In this document: positions 27,827-38,099 of the stretch, piece by piece | Position numbering within the stretch: position 1 is the first letter of the stretch | Layout of the letters: the number at the start of each line of letters is the position of its first letter | Assembly: GCA_900208305.1 (NCBI GenBank) | Contig: OAPG01000003.1 | Span: forward strand, 1,612,001 to 1,676,000 | Source of the DNA: Melanopsichium pennsylvanicum | Lineage: Eukaryota; Basidiomycota; Ustilaginomycetes; Ustilaginales | DNA length: 64,000 bases | Reading direction: 5' to 3' | Made by a program: the position numbers and the translations under genes | The notes under the pieces: generated by a model | Told to the model about the DNA's origin: nothing | What the model saw: the letters and a program-made list of their open reading frames with translations, nothing else | The model's database searches: none

Positions 27827-30800
27827 ATGACGTCGCCAGCGCGAGCATCGGATCTGACCAAGGCTCACCCCTTGTTCTCCGGAGAGTCGCCTACAAAGTC
27901 ACCTGGTCCCTCCTCGCTCGTCAACAGACCCATTTGGGGTCAACGTAAAGCCACCCAGATTGACTACAGCTCTGACTCTCATCCTTCGCATCAGCGACGT
28001 TCAGTCAGTCGCACCTCTTCTTATCACGATGGTCCTAGCTCATCCTCATCTGGCCTTCGTCCCGCTCCTGTCGATGACGACGTCTTCTACTCACGCGGCG
28101 CTTCCTCAGCAAACTCACCAGTTGCTAATTCTATTGACGCCAACCAATCAGCGTCGTACATACCCCGTACGAGCCGTGTCAGCAGCTATGATCTTCAATT
28201 CGACGATGCAGACGAGCCCTCACTCCCGGACGACTCGCTCTTTGGCGGCCCTGCGCCGTCCTCACCGCAGTTGTTCGATCGCCTCCTATCAACACCAGCA
28301 TCGAAGGTATTAAGACCTTCGACACTCTGCTCTGATGCAATTGCTTCCGCCTCTCCGAACCAGACACCTATGCCCAAACAGCAGCAGAATCGACCAAGCT
28401 CGCGCTCCAGTCGTCCAGAGCGAGCCCTCTCGCCTTCAGAAGGGCATAGATTACGCAGCTCTACGCCAAATGGGGCACGCCTATCCACTGATCTTGGCGA
28501 GAATGCGAATCGAGTGCACGACCTGGCGCGCGAGGTCGAGTTCCCAATGGAATGGCTTCAACAGCTCCATAAGCTGGGCGAAGGCGATCTAGAGTCTGCA
28601 CTGTCTGGACCTTTGCCTCACCGACCGCTCGCAACAAAGCAGCCAAGAGAGTCCACACCGGTCAAACCTTCCACTGCGATCGCTCGTCGAGATGCCAAAT
28701 CATCGTCATATGCCATCCAGCTCACCAAAGCACTGTCACGAGCGCTGGCGGAAGCGCACGCAGATCTCGAAAAGACCCGCGCAACAACAGAGCGAGAGCG
28801 TGCTCAGCACATGGAGACTGTCGAGCTTATGCAACAACAAAGCGAGTCACGCGAAGCCGCGCTCACTGCCCTCTGTCTCGAGAATGGCATTAAGCAAGGC
28901 CAGATCAACCGCAGTCTGTTGCGAGCACCTGTCCTTGACGCTGAGGTGATCAAACGCAAACACATTGCAGAGCAGCAACAAAGTCTCGTTCGAGAGAAGG
29001 CTGGCATCGAGCCCCCTTCCGACCACAAGATCCGCGCACTTCCAGAGTCTTTGCAAGAGGCTATGCTCGAAGACCTCGAAGGTGTGACCAACACTTCCAT
29101 GGTGGCACGTTCACCCTCTCTGAAGCCATCCAGCATCCACAGCGCCTCAGAGCATGTACGACCAGAACGCAGCCCTTCGTTGCGATCGCAAAAGACGGCA
29201 GCCTCGGCTGACGCAGCTCTTCCGCGTTCTCAGCGAGGCAAGTCATTATCCATCTCCATCGCCTCCACGACGGACAGGGATACGGATGCGCACAGCGTCA
29301 AGTCTTCGGCCGCTTCCTTTGCTGACAGCATCAGCACAAGTCCTTCTTCTCGCCATCGCTCCGCCGCGCTCAAGTCTTCTCCACAGCCTCCCGCATCACC
29401 CCAATCACTTCGTAAAGCAAAGCAGCCATCGGTGGTGTCACCTCGAGCAAGAACTGCATCGAGCACGTCTGTCGGCGGAGGACTCGGCGACTGGGCGAGC
29501 GGCTTGCTTCCATGGTCTGGCGGAGGCGCCTCACGCAAAGCGGCACCCAGCACTGCACAGAGCATGGTCAAAGCCACCAGTCCGGGTCGACGCGAGATGG
29601 CCGAGTCTGCGGCTGCCGCCAAAGCAACGGATAAACGCTCGGTCAGTGCCTCCAGAGCATCCAAAGCGACTGCAGCATCCACCTTTGCTAGAGCTTTTGG
29701 CCGCTATACTCGCTCATCACCAGCGCCTGAAACACCTCCTGCGGCACCACAGCCGAACGTGACACGCTTGCCAGATACATATCAATTCGACCGTCGCAGC
29801 GCCGATCGATCCGCCTCGCTGTCTGCATCTAACAGCAATCCGGGTCTCGGAGCACCATCGCCCCGTCCACCCAGCGCTGCGGTCGAACTCGAGCCGATTT
29901 TGCCCACGGAGGCAGCACCTCCTACACTGATTCGACGCAGGAAAAAAGGCCGAAAGAGTGCGGATGCGGCCGGTCTTGCCATCTTCAGCAGCAGCAACGA
30001 TGTCGCGTCTGCGAGCAGAAAAGACATAAGCAATAGCAGTAGCACTGTCGATTCTGTGGCTAACACGCTCACGCCAAGTAGAAAGAAGCGGGATGCACGA
30101 CTTAGTACCTTGGATGAGGAGGAGAGCTCTGGCGACGAATTTGAGGTCTATGGAGGCAAAGCCCCCGTGCCGGGCTTCACCAACATGACCGAGCCTGCTT
30201 CGTTGGCACCATCAACTGCGCTGGAAGCAGTGCATGCAGACTCGTCTATCATCATTCGATCAGCAGATGACACGGATTCGGATAGCAGTCTCGAAGAGGA
30301 GTTCCAAGTGCTCACGGACCGCTACGGCTTCATCTACAATCCCACCGACGCCGACATACGGCTGCTGCGCCAAGCAAGGAAAGCGTCAGCCCCAGCGCCT
30401 GCCACATTGACTGGCATCAAAGTGGGTATACGTGCACGCGGCGGTACTGATAGTCAAAGCGAGGACGACAAGAACGACCCGGATTTGGATACAGCCGACT
30501 CGGAGGATGATGAAGGGGATCTGTTTCATGCGATCAAGACGAGTGCAGCCACACAAGTCGACCATAATGATGTCTCACTGCTGCCAGGCTCCCGCTCCAT
30601 TTCTCCAGCGCCATCCACCGACGCGACCTCAGCGATCGAGGGATCCACATCTGACGATGGTGCAGCAGTAGACGGTGCCAGTGCGAAAGCCAAGCGAGCC
30701 AAGCGTCGCAGTCTCCTGGCGGTAACCGACAGCAAACCCGTTCAGGCAGAGGTGCTACCTGTTAGCGCAGTCTCCAAGCCCGTGGCCTCCCCCACCCGTG

Positions 30801-32140
30801 CGAGTCCCACAAAGCGCCGGGGCGCACGCTCCAATGCATCTTCGAGGTCCAGCAGCCCTGTCAAAGGAGGTGGACCCGTGCATTCGGGCCTCCCTTCGAT
30901 CTCAAACACCGTTCGACGACTCTTGACGCAGCTTAGGGACATGCACGATGACCAGCAGATCGAGCAGAAGCAGCGCTGGGATGCCTTCCTCGAGCGCAGA
31001 CGAGCAAGACTGCAGATCACATCCACAGATACGAACGGGACCAACAGCGGCACCAGCAACGGCACCAGCAGCAGCGCCAGTTCTCAGGCTCCTGTCAAGG
31101 CAGCCATGACGACCTCGACATCCAAGACGAAAGCCTTGCTTGCAAGTACACTTTTCGGCGGTGCACCGGTCGATGGAGCAAAGGCGCTCGGATCGGCCGA
31201 AAAGGCACCTGAAGAAGATTGGTCGTCCGGTATGGTCGGTGTGAACCGCATGGGCGACTCCAAGAGCGGCAAAGAGGACTGGAAGGAGTTTCTCAGCCTA
31301 TGTCAGACCGGTATACCTCTCTGCTACCGAGCCAGGATTTGGGCAGAATGTAGTGGCGCCAATGACATTGCTGAGCCCGGTCGGTACCAAGAGCTTCTTT
31401 CCGACCACCAAGGCGAGACGAACGAATGCCTCACTCAGATCGATCTGGATGTGCACCGCACCATGCCAACCAATGTCTATTTTGGCGGCGATGGACAGGG
31501 CGTGTCCAAGCTGCGCAGGCTCTTGGTCGCTTTCAGCTGGTACAATCCCAGCACAGGCTACTGTCAGGGGATGAACAATCTCGCTGCGACCCTGTTGCTC
31601 ACACACGCGACTGAAGAAGAAGCATTTTGGGTGCTCGTATGCCTCATTGAGAAGATCCTTCCCAGCGAGTACTACACATCGTATTTGCTCGTCTCACAAG
31701 CTGACCAACGCGTGCTCATTGAGCTGGTGAGCGAACACATGCCGCGCTTACACGCACACATATCTGAACTGGGCGTCGATCTACCAGCCATCACATTTGC
31801 GTGGTTCCTCTCGCTCTATACAGACTGTCTGCCCGTCGAAACGCTCTTCCGAGTTTGGGACGTCATGTTTGTTGAAGGCATGGTGATTCTTTTCCGCGTG
31901 GCAATGGCCATTCTCAAGCTCTATGAAAACGAGCTGCTAGCCACAACGTCGGCTTCATCCTTCTACGGTCTAGCTCACTCACTCACCTCTCGCCTGTTCA
32001 GTGTGGACAAGCTCATCCATCTAGCATGTAACGAGCTCAAAGCATCCATCAGGTACGCAAACGTTCTGGAGAAGCGCGAACGACATGTAGCTGATCTCAC
32101 GGCCGAGCTCGGTCTTGATCTGACCCGAAACGACGCTTAG
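27827..32140 (+). CDS. TBC-domain Rab GTPase-activating protein
   Basis: 1437 residues from the ATG at 27827 (MTSPARASDLTK). The catalytic TBC domain (about 1160-1390) is near the C-terminus. It has the arginine finger motif IDLDVHRTMPTN (about 1204-1215) and the glutamine finger in GYCQGMNNLAATL (about 1243-1255), followed by WDVMFVEGMVILFRVAMAILK. Both catalytic residues are present, so it should stimulate GTP hydrolysis on a Rab protein in vesicle traffic. The N-terminal 1000 residues are Ser/Ala-rich and mostly disordered, with a short helical, Gln-rich stretch (about 300-400) and acidic clusters with conserved FEVYGGKAPVPGF and FQVLTDRYGFIYN motifs (about 775-850). The TBC sequence resembles the Gyp/Msb3-like group, but the Rab partner cannot be told. 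No introns. Confidence 0.9.
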   Translation: MTSPARASDLTKAHPLFSGESPTKSPGPSSLVNRPIWGQRKATQIDYSSDSHPSHQRRSVSRTSSYHDGPSSSSSGLRPAPVDDDVFYSRGASSANSPVANSIDANQSASYIPRTSRVSSYDLQFDDADEPSLPDDSLFGGPAPSSPQLFDRLLSTPASKVLRPSTLCSDAIASASPNQTPMPKQQQNRPSSRSSRPERALSPSEGHRLRSSTPNGARLSTDLGENANRVHDLAREVEFPMEWLQQLHKLGEGDLESALSGPLPHRPLATKQPRESTPVKPSTAIARRDAKSSSYAIQLTKALSRALAEAHADLEKTRATTERERAQHMETVELMQQQSESREAALTALCLENGIKQGQINRSLLRAPVLDAEVIKRKHIAEQQQSLVREKAGIEPPSDHKIRALPESLQEAMLEDLEGVTNTSMVARSPSLKPSSIHSASEHVRPERSPSLRSQKTAASADAALPRSQRGKSLSISIASTTDRDTDAHSVKSSAASFADSISTSPSSRHRSAALKSSPQPPASPQSLRKAKQPSVVSPRARTASSTSVGGGLGDWASGLLPWSGGGASRKAAPSTAQSMVKATSPGRREMAESAAAAKATDKRSVSASRASKATAASTFARAFGRYTRSSPAPETPPAAPQPNVTRLPDTYQFDRRSADRSASLSASNSNPGLGAPSPRPPSAAVELEPILPTEAAPPTLIRRRKKGRKSADAAGLAIFSSSNDVASASRKDISNSSSTVDSVANTLTPSRKKRDARLSTLDEEESSGDEFEVYGGKAPVPGFTNMTEPASLAPSTALEAVHADSSIIIRSADDTDSDSSLEEEFQVLTDRYGFIYNPTDADIRLLRQARKASAPAPATLTGIKVGIRARGGTDSQSEDDKNDPDLDTADSEDDEGDLFHAIKTSAATQVDHNDVSLLPGSRSISPAPSTDATSAIEGSTSDDGAAVDGASAKAKRAKRRSLLAVTDSKPVQAEVLPVSAVSKPVASPTRASPTKRRGARSNASSRSSSPVKGGGPVHSGLPSISNTVRRLLTQLRDMHDDQQIEQKQRWDAFLERRRARLQITSTDTNGTNSGTSNGTSSSASSQAPVKAAMTTSTSKTKALLASTLFGGAPVDGAKALGSAEKAPEEDWSSGMVGVNRMGDSKSGKEDWKEFLSLCQTGIPLCYRARIWAECSGANDIAEPGRYQELLSDHQGETNECLTQIDLDVHRTMPTNVYFGGDGQGVSKLRRLLVAFSWYNPSTGYCQGMNNLAATLLLTHATEEEAFWVLVCLIEKILPSEYYTSYLLVSQADQRVLIELVSEHMPRLHAHISELGVDLPAITFAWFLSLYTDCLPVETLFRVWDVMFVEGMVILFRVAMAILKLYENELLATTSASSFYGLAHSLTSRLFSVDKLIHLACNELKASIRYANVLEKRERHVADLTAELGLDLTRNDA

Positions 32141-33575
32141 CGCACTGACTTGGACTCTCACGAACGGGAAAATTCTGTCTCAATTTCTGGCACAGAATGC
32201 CCTATGATAGAAGTCATACACGATCTGGGTGCAAGAAACAATCGATCCCATTGTCTGATTGTGAGCGTGATCACCTGGACATTATCGTATTTCCTCGTGC
32301 ACATCATGCTGGAGATGGTCACCATCAGCACAACTTTGATACGTTGGAGCACAAGTATCCTGGCTTTCTGTTGACAGCACACAGCATCAAGTGATACTTC
32401 AAAATGGTGTTCTGTACAGTTCATAGCCAAATTGTGTGATACAAGATGTTGAGTGTATTGCATAGGGCTGCCGCAGACACCTCGTGCTCACAGCACAGAT
32501 AATGTTAGACCATTTGTAGACACACCAAAAAAGCGGAAATTGTGCATCCAAAAAGGGTAGCTATGTAAGGTCAAGCCTAATTTTTGTACACATGTGGCTA
32601 GTCTAAGCTCAAGGTGCTGTCAAACAAGCTGAGAAATGTCCTATAAAACTTGCTGATTGCATGTTTACCACACAAGATGACTGCGCCACAGTCGCCTTTC
32701 TATGTCGTCCTGATCATCAGAGGGAACATGTAGTGATGCAGGAGACGAGGCTGTTACGTTGTCATACACATCAGAATCGAAGCGTCAGAGCCAGAAGTGT
32801 GATCTTGGAAAATGATGAGATGGCGGCGAACCGGCTTTGAGTTGGGCCGGTGAGTAGAGAGCTAAACGCTGTGTTCTGTGCTAATAAATAATAATCAATC
32901 AAGCTTTGATGAAATTGAGTTTCTATATCTCTCAACGGAAAATAGGTGAACCGGACGATCCGTTTTCACGCTTCACATTTCGCTCGGAATGTTGTACACA
33001 GCGCACACACATTTCACACTCTCTCTGAGACAAAACCCCGCTTTTCATGGCTAATGCCAAACCCTCACCACTCTCGCGAGATCATACTCGAGTACTCGCA
33101 CCTTCCTTCGTTGCAAAGCTTTCTTGCAACCTTCTCTCGGCTGTAGCAACCACACACGTCTGCCCTTGCTTTTTCCGACTCCATAATTTAAACGTCGCCC
33201 GTCGCCCGAACAACACAAGTTTCACGTTCCAAAAGCCTGGTACAGTGCCTTTCCCCACACCCTTTTCCTGTTCTTCCATCCTTCTAGGTAATCGATATTG
33301 TCGAAAAGACTTTTGTTATAGCCCTCAATTGGCGCTGTACGCCATCCTTCAACCACCACCACCACCACCACCACCAACATCCACACAAGCCACCTCGGCG
33401 CACACTCTCAGAGCACCATCGAGACCATCGTATTGATGTTGTTGAGCAGACAACGAAAGGGTTTGGAGGTACGTTATATGCTTTCAAAATCTCCTTGATC
33501 TGTGAATCACTGGATGGTTAACCTTTCTTTTTTGGCCCTTCCTTGGCTCTTCCGCGGTGTATCACTTTTGCAATC
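32141..33575. other. Intergenic region upstream of the carnitine acetyltransferase gene
   Basis: 1.4 kb without a recognisable gene. A short (ACC)n microsatellite lies at about 33352-33376. At 33436-33468 an ATG starts an 11-codon stretch (MLLSRQRKGLE) ending at a GTACGT donor. The ATG used for carnitine acetyltransferase (33576-33578) is followed by CAG, and its AG (33580-33581) could be the matching acceptor, so this may be an alternative 5' exon. Confidence 0.45.
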
Positions 33576-36008
33576 ATGCAGCTTCTCACAACTGGCCGCC
33601 TCTCATCCTCTAAATCGCTACTCGAACGCGTCTTCGTCGCAGTTCCACGCACCTTTCACACAACATCAATAGCCATGTTTGCGCTCACACCATGGCGTGG
33701 TACGCCGGGAACTCAGCCCAAGACGTTCAGTCAACAGAAGAACCTGCCCCGTCTTCCCGTTCCCCCGCTTGAGCAGACATTTGAAAAGTACCTCAAGTCG
33801 CTCTCGCCCTTTCTCCGCCAACTTGAGGAGCAAGGCAAGCTCGAGGGCAGCACTGCAGACAAGGAGCTCGCCAAACGCAAACAATGGGTGCAGGACTTCC
33901 TTGCAAAAGGCGCCCTTGGTCCCAAGCTCCAGCAGAGGCTCATCGACGTGGACCGCACCACAGACAACAACTGGCTCGACGACCGATGGTGGCTCCAAAA
34001 GGCATACCACGAATGGCGCGTGTCCCTCATGATCAACAGCAATTGGTGGCTCATGTTCACTCCAGATCAGAACATGCCCACCGAGCTTGTCGAGCACAAG
34101 GGTCACGATGCATACCCTATTGTCGGTCTTGGTTCTCAAAAATGGGACGACGCCGCATGGGGTATCCGACGTGCAGCTTGGCTCACTTCGCGATTCCTCC
34201 AATTCAAACTGCGTCTCGACGAGTAAGTTGAAGTCTCACGTCTTCTGTTATCGGGATATCGAGTGTTTTGCTGACCGTCCTGAACTGTACACTTTTCTTC
34301 TTCTTTCACCCGCACACTCCTCATTATGTAACGTCTTCCAGCGAGGACATTATGCCTGATTCTTCCCGCGCCGGTCCGTTCTGCATGCACCAGTACACTC
34401 GGTGAGTACTGAGCAGCTTGCTGACTCTTGCCATTTTTCTTCCCCCTTTGCCTCCAAAACACAATGACTGACCTGTAGGCCGTTGGTTCAACCGTCCCGC
34501 TCGCAGTCTCTACGGAATCACGCGTATTCCCGCGCTGCCTCACGACTGGAACACAGCCACCCCGCATCCAGCTCCTGCCCGACACGTCACTGTCATCGCT
34601 CGCGACAACTATTACGAAGTCGAGGTGATCCGCAACGATGGCACTTTGCTGGGTGTCGATTCGCTCGAAAAGGCGCTTTGGGAGATCGTAGCTGACGCTA
34701 AGAAGGGTGACGGTGCTGGCGTTGGTGTGCTTAGCTCAGACAATCGCGATACTTGGACAAAGGTAAGAACCGCTTGAGTTCGCAGCATCGTCGCTTTTTG
34801 AACCGCGTTGCTCACTCGTCGTGTCGTCCTGCTTGCCTTTCGATTATACTGTACAGACACGAGAACATCTGCTGAGCGTCTCTCCAATCAACCGCAAAAG
34901 CATCAACTCGATCGAAGATAGCCTTCTTTGCGTCTCGCTCGACTCGAGCATCTTGGCGCACCAACCGGACCACCCTGCACCAGCACACGAGTCGACTCCT
35001 GCATGGGTCGACGGTGTTGCACGCAATGTCAGCGGTGCTGGTCGCGGTGGTCATAACCGTTGGTTCGACAAGGCGCTCACTGTTGTAGTGGAGCCCAACG
35101 GACGCGCAGGTATCATGGGCGAACACTCGCCATGCGATGCCCTCATCCCCAGTATACTGTGCGACTATGCTGCTGCCGAGCCCTGCCCTCCACCAGGATC
35201 GAGCGTTCCGGCCGCCGTGAGCTCGCCCAACGAGTCGGTTGCATGGAAGAAGCTCGAGTGGGCGGTAGACGAGTCGACGCAGCGCTCGATTGAACAGTCG
35301 GAAGCAGCGGCTGTGACAGCTGCCAAGGAGTCAGACATCCGCACATTGTGGTACGATGAATACGGAGCTGACTGGATCAAAAAGGTGGGCAAGCACAGTC
35401 CCGATGCTTATCTCCAGATGGCACTCCAGCTCGCCTACGCTAGACTACATGGACACCAGGTTTCGACTTATGAAACGGCCTCGACTCGACTGTTCAAGCA
35501 TGGACGTACAGACGTGATTCGATCGTTCAGTGATGAAGCATACAACTTTGTTCGAGGTGTCCGTGAAGGCAAGGATGCAAAGACGCTCTACGCATTGTTG
35601 ACTGCAGCTACTAAGTCGCACAACAATCTGACGCGCGAGAGCTCGACAGGCAAGGGCATTGATCGCCACATGACTGGGCTGCGACTCTTGCTTCGTGCCG
35701 AGGACGGTGAAGCACCAGCCATCTTCTCGGATCCGCTGTTTGCCGAATCGCAGTCCTGGCGCCTGAGCACGAGTGGACTGAGCGCTGGTGACCGATTCGC
35801 TGGTACCGGATTCGGTACTGGCTATCCCACCGAGTCGTATGGTATCAACTACCTTGCTGGAGCACAGCTACTCAAGTTTGGCATTGAGTCCAAGAATAAG
35901 GCGACCACCAACTTTGCAAAGTGCTTGGTAGAGGCTCTTGGCGAATTGCGACGCATCTGCGAACAGGGCGGGCCTGCTACTGAGGCGACTCAGAATCACA
36001 AACTCTGA
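33576..36008 (+). CDS. CAT2: Carnitine O-acetyltransferase, four exons, probable mitochondrial/peroxisomal dual targeting
   Basis: Exons 33576-34222, 34342-34401, 34507-34762 and 34857-36008 give 704 residues in frame. All introns are GT-AG (GTAAGT, GTGAGT, GTAAGA donors). The enzyme moves acetyl groups between CoA and carnitine so they can cross organelle membranes. Landmarks are LPRLPVPPLEQTFEKYLKSL near the N-terminus, FCMHQYTRLYGITRIP across the exon 2/3 joint, the catalytic His in GEHSPCDAL (H411), and LSTSGLSAGDRFAGTGFGTGY with YGINYLAG. Residues 1-33 are basic and hydroxylated (mitochondrial presequence). The ATG at 33675 would give a shorter form. The C-terminus NHKL resembles a weak PTS1. 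Exon 3 must start at 34507; the nearer AG at 34478 would shift the frame. Confidence 0.88.
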
Positions 36009-36376
36009 TAGTTGCTCGGATGTAACCTCATGTTCCTGGTCGCAAATCTAAATGAGAGCATAGCAGTTGAGTACTTTGAATTGAACCGAGCTGCCCCATT
36101 TGGGGAAGCTGGGTGTCGTTTTGTCATTTCTGTGTGTGAGTATGTTTGTGCGCTGTGGTGTGTAGAAGTCTTGTGCCCGAGGCGGCGGAAATTGTGATGA
36201 AAGGACAGAGACAGAAAGAGAGAGCCAACAGAGTGCACACGGAGAAAGGCGTTAAGTAGCGTATAGCCGCGTCCGACATATGCACGGACCTGTGTGGAGC
36301 ATCGTACACCCTGACGAATCAAGTTTTGAATGGATCTGGGCAAAAATGTGTTAGCTATATATGGGCAGATGACTAG
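36009..36376. promoter_or_regulatory. Spacer and probable promoter of the Ecm4-type gene
   Basis: About 370 bases after the carnitine acetyltransferase stop, with no gene. A TATATAT box at 36356-36362 lies about 55 bases upstream of the open leader and would place transcription start near 36390. Confidence 0.45.
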
Positions 36377-36610
36377 GCCAACATTTTACTTTTCTTCTTC
36401 ACCAATAAACGCAGGTTGCTCATAATCACTTGCACCAGGACACGCTCGCCCACCATTCTCGCAAGAACACTCTTCCGCACGGCCGCATTCCCAAACCAGG
36501 CCCTTTCGCAGACCGTTCGCCCTTACGCATCTAACTCGGTCACTTGCACATACAAGCCTCTCACACGTCGACTCGGTACTACTGCTACCATCGCCGTCTC
36601 CATCGCCAAA
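36377..36610 (+). promoter_or_regulatory. ATG-free in-frame leader of the Ecm4-type gene resembling a mitochondrial presequence
   Basis: The frame is open for 78 codons before the ATG at 36611. There is no Asp or Glu codon and many Arg codons (for example RTRSPTILARTLFRTAAF and PLTRRLGTTATIA). No ATG occurs in any frame from 36377 to 36610. Possible near-cognate starts are ATT at 36383 and TTG at 36416. The AG at 36413-36414 (CGCAG) could also be a splice acceptor for an unseen first exon, although the TATA box close by makes an upstream exon less likely. Confidence 0.45.
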
Positions 36611-37615
36611 ATGTCCCATGACGCATCTAAGAAAGATGGCTCAGTCAACTGGTCCAGCAAAGACGGTCACTTCCGCCGCCAGGAGTCGAGCTTCCGATCC
36701 TTTATCGAAAAGGGCGGCAAGCACGAGCCGGAAGTGGGGCGTTACCACCTCATCGTGGCTCTTGCCTGTCCATGGGCTCACCGCGCCCTGATTGCGCGCA
36801 AGCTTAAGGGTATCGATCGTGTACCCGACCTTCTCCCCGTCCACGTTGTTGACTCGCTTCTCGGTCCCGAGGGATGGAGCTTCGTACCTTATGAAGAGCC
36901 CGCTGGCCTTGGCGTGCCTGGCACGGGCAACCACATCCCCGGTCAAGAGGACAAGAAGCGTATTCGTGAGCTCTACAAGGTCGCAGACCCCGAGTACTCG
37001 CAACGTTGCACTGTACCCGTCATCTGGGACGCCAAGCTCAACACGATTGTCAACAACGAATCCAGTGAAGTGATCCGAAACCTCAACTACGCTTTCGAGG
37101 AGTTCCTTGCCAAGGAGTTCCAAGGCGTCACTTACTACCCCGAGGAGCTGCAGAGGGACGTTGATGCATTTAACGAATGGGTCTATCCCACCATCAACAA
37201 TGGTGTCTACAAATGCGGTTTCGCTACCACTCAAGAGGCTTACGAGTCGAACGTCAGACCCCTGTTCGATTCACTCGACAAGGTGGAGAAGATGCTCGCT
37301 GACGGTCGAACTTATCTCTATGGAGGTGTGCTCACCGAAGCCGACATTCGACTGTACACCACCATCATCCGTTTCGACCCTGTCTACTTCACCCACTTTA
37401 AGTGCAACTACAGGACCATCCGGGATGGATACCCGCACATGAACAAGTGGATGCAGAATCTCTACTTTAACAACTCGGCTTTCGGAGACACGACCGACTT
37501 TGACAGCATCAAGGCTCACTATTTCCAAAGCCACCCCAACATCAACCCTCACAGGATCATTCCTCTAGGTCCTGTGCCTCACATCTTGCCTCTAAACAAA
37601 GGAACATCACCCTGA
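36611..37615 (+). CDS. ECM4: Ecm4/GTO-type glutathione transferase (S-glutathionyl-hydroquinone reductase)
   Basis: 334 residues from the ATG at 36611 (MSHDASKKDGSVNW). The thioredoxin-like N-terminal domain has the catalytic motif ALACPWAHRALIARKL. Its Cys is the active-site residue that reduces glutathionyl-hydroquinones and related conjugates. Next come LPVHVVDSLLGPEGWSF, TVPVIWDAKLNTIVNNESSEVIRNLN (glutathione-binding cis-Pro and Glu-Ser region), and the helical domain with YGGVLTEADIRLYTTIIRFDPVYFTHFKCN. The C-terminal FQSHPNINPHRIIPLGP is typical of this family. Length and motif order match fungal Ecm4/Gto proteins, which handle quinones and oxidative stress. A presequence-like leader (described separately) suggests a second, mitochondrial form. 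No introns within the coding part. Confidence 0.93.
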   Translation: MSHDASKKDGSVNWSSKDGHFRRQESSFRSFIEKGGKHEPEVGRYHLIVALACPWAHRALIARKLKGIDRVPDLLPVHVVDSLLGPEGWSFVPYEEPAGLGVPGTGNHIPGQEDKKRIRELYKVADPEYSQRCTVPVIWDAKLNTIVNNESSEVIRNLNYAFEEFLAKEFQGVTYYPEELQRDVDAFNEWVYPTINNGVYKCGFATTQEAYESNVRPLFDSLDKVEKMLADGRTYLYGGVLTEADIRLYTTIIRFDPVYFTHFKCNYRTIRDGYPHMNKWMQNLYFNNSAFGDTTDFDSIKAHYFQSHPNINPHRIIPLGPVPHILPLNKGTSP

Positions 37616-38099
37616 ATGCTTAGCTACTCTATCGATTGATCAGATTGAAATGAATATACATTGCGTGTGTCGCGTGGCTATCAGTTTTTGAACTGCATGA
37701 ATCTTGAGCTAGAGTTTGAAGAGCTTGCTTCCAAGACTTGATGACGAGCAAACACCGACCGAACTACGAAAGATGCAGTTGATCCTGACAGCATCTCGTA
37801 TCACGAAGAGTGCTGCATATGTCGTCGATCTGCTTGTCCAATGTGATCTGCGAAGAAGCTTGTGCCCTTGGAGGTGTAACCGAAGAAAGAAGTCTGGTTT
37901 TGTCGAAATCACAGTAAATTCGCATACGAAGAAAAGTAGCCACTCAGAGTCAGTCAGATGCATGCGATCCTGTCTCCACTTTTTTGGGTGCTTCGGATTT
38001 CGTGTCCCGTGCATCTGTTGCTCATCACCGACCTGCACCATCTTCGATGATCTTCGCCATCACCACCATCATCTCAGTCACGAGCAAGCACCATCGGAT
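37616..38099. other. Intergenic spacer upstream of the sorting nexin gene
   Basis: 484 bases. The frame of the sorting nexin is open upstream from about 37716, but its encoded residues (Cys/His-rich, HHHHLSHEQ) look like leader sequence, so the ATG at 38100 is preferred as the start. ATGs at 37773 and later are alternatives. ATCACAGTAAATT (about 37908) resembles the GTACAGTAAATT motif of other spacers. Confidence 0.45.

Noticed and set aside
34402..34478. Second intron of the carnitine acetyltransferase gene ending at the AG at 34478
   Set aside because: The downstream frame would be wrong (PLVQPS...). The AG at 34506 restores the conserved YTRLYGITRIP.
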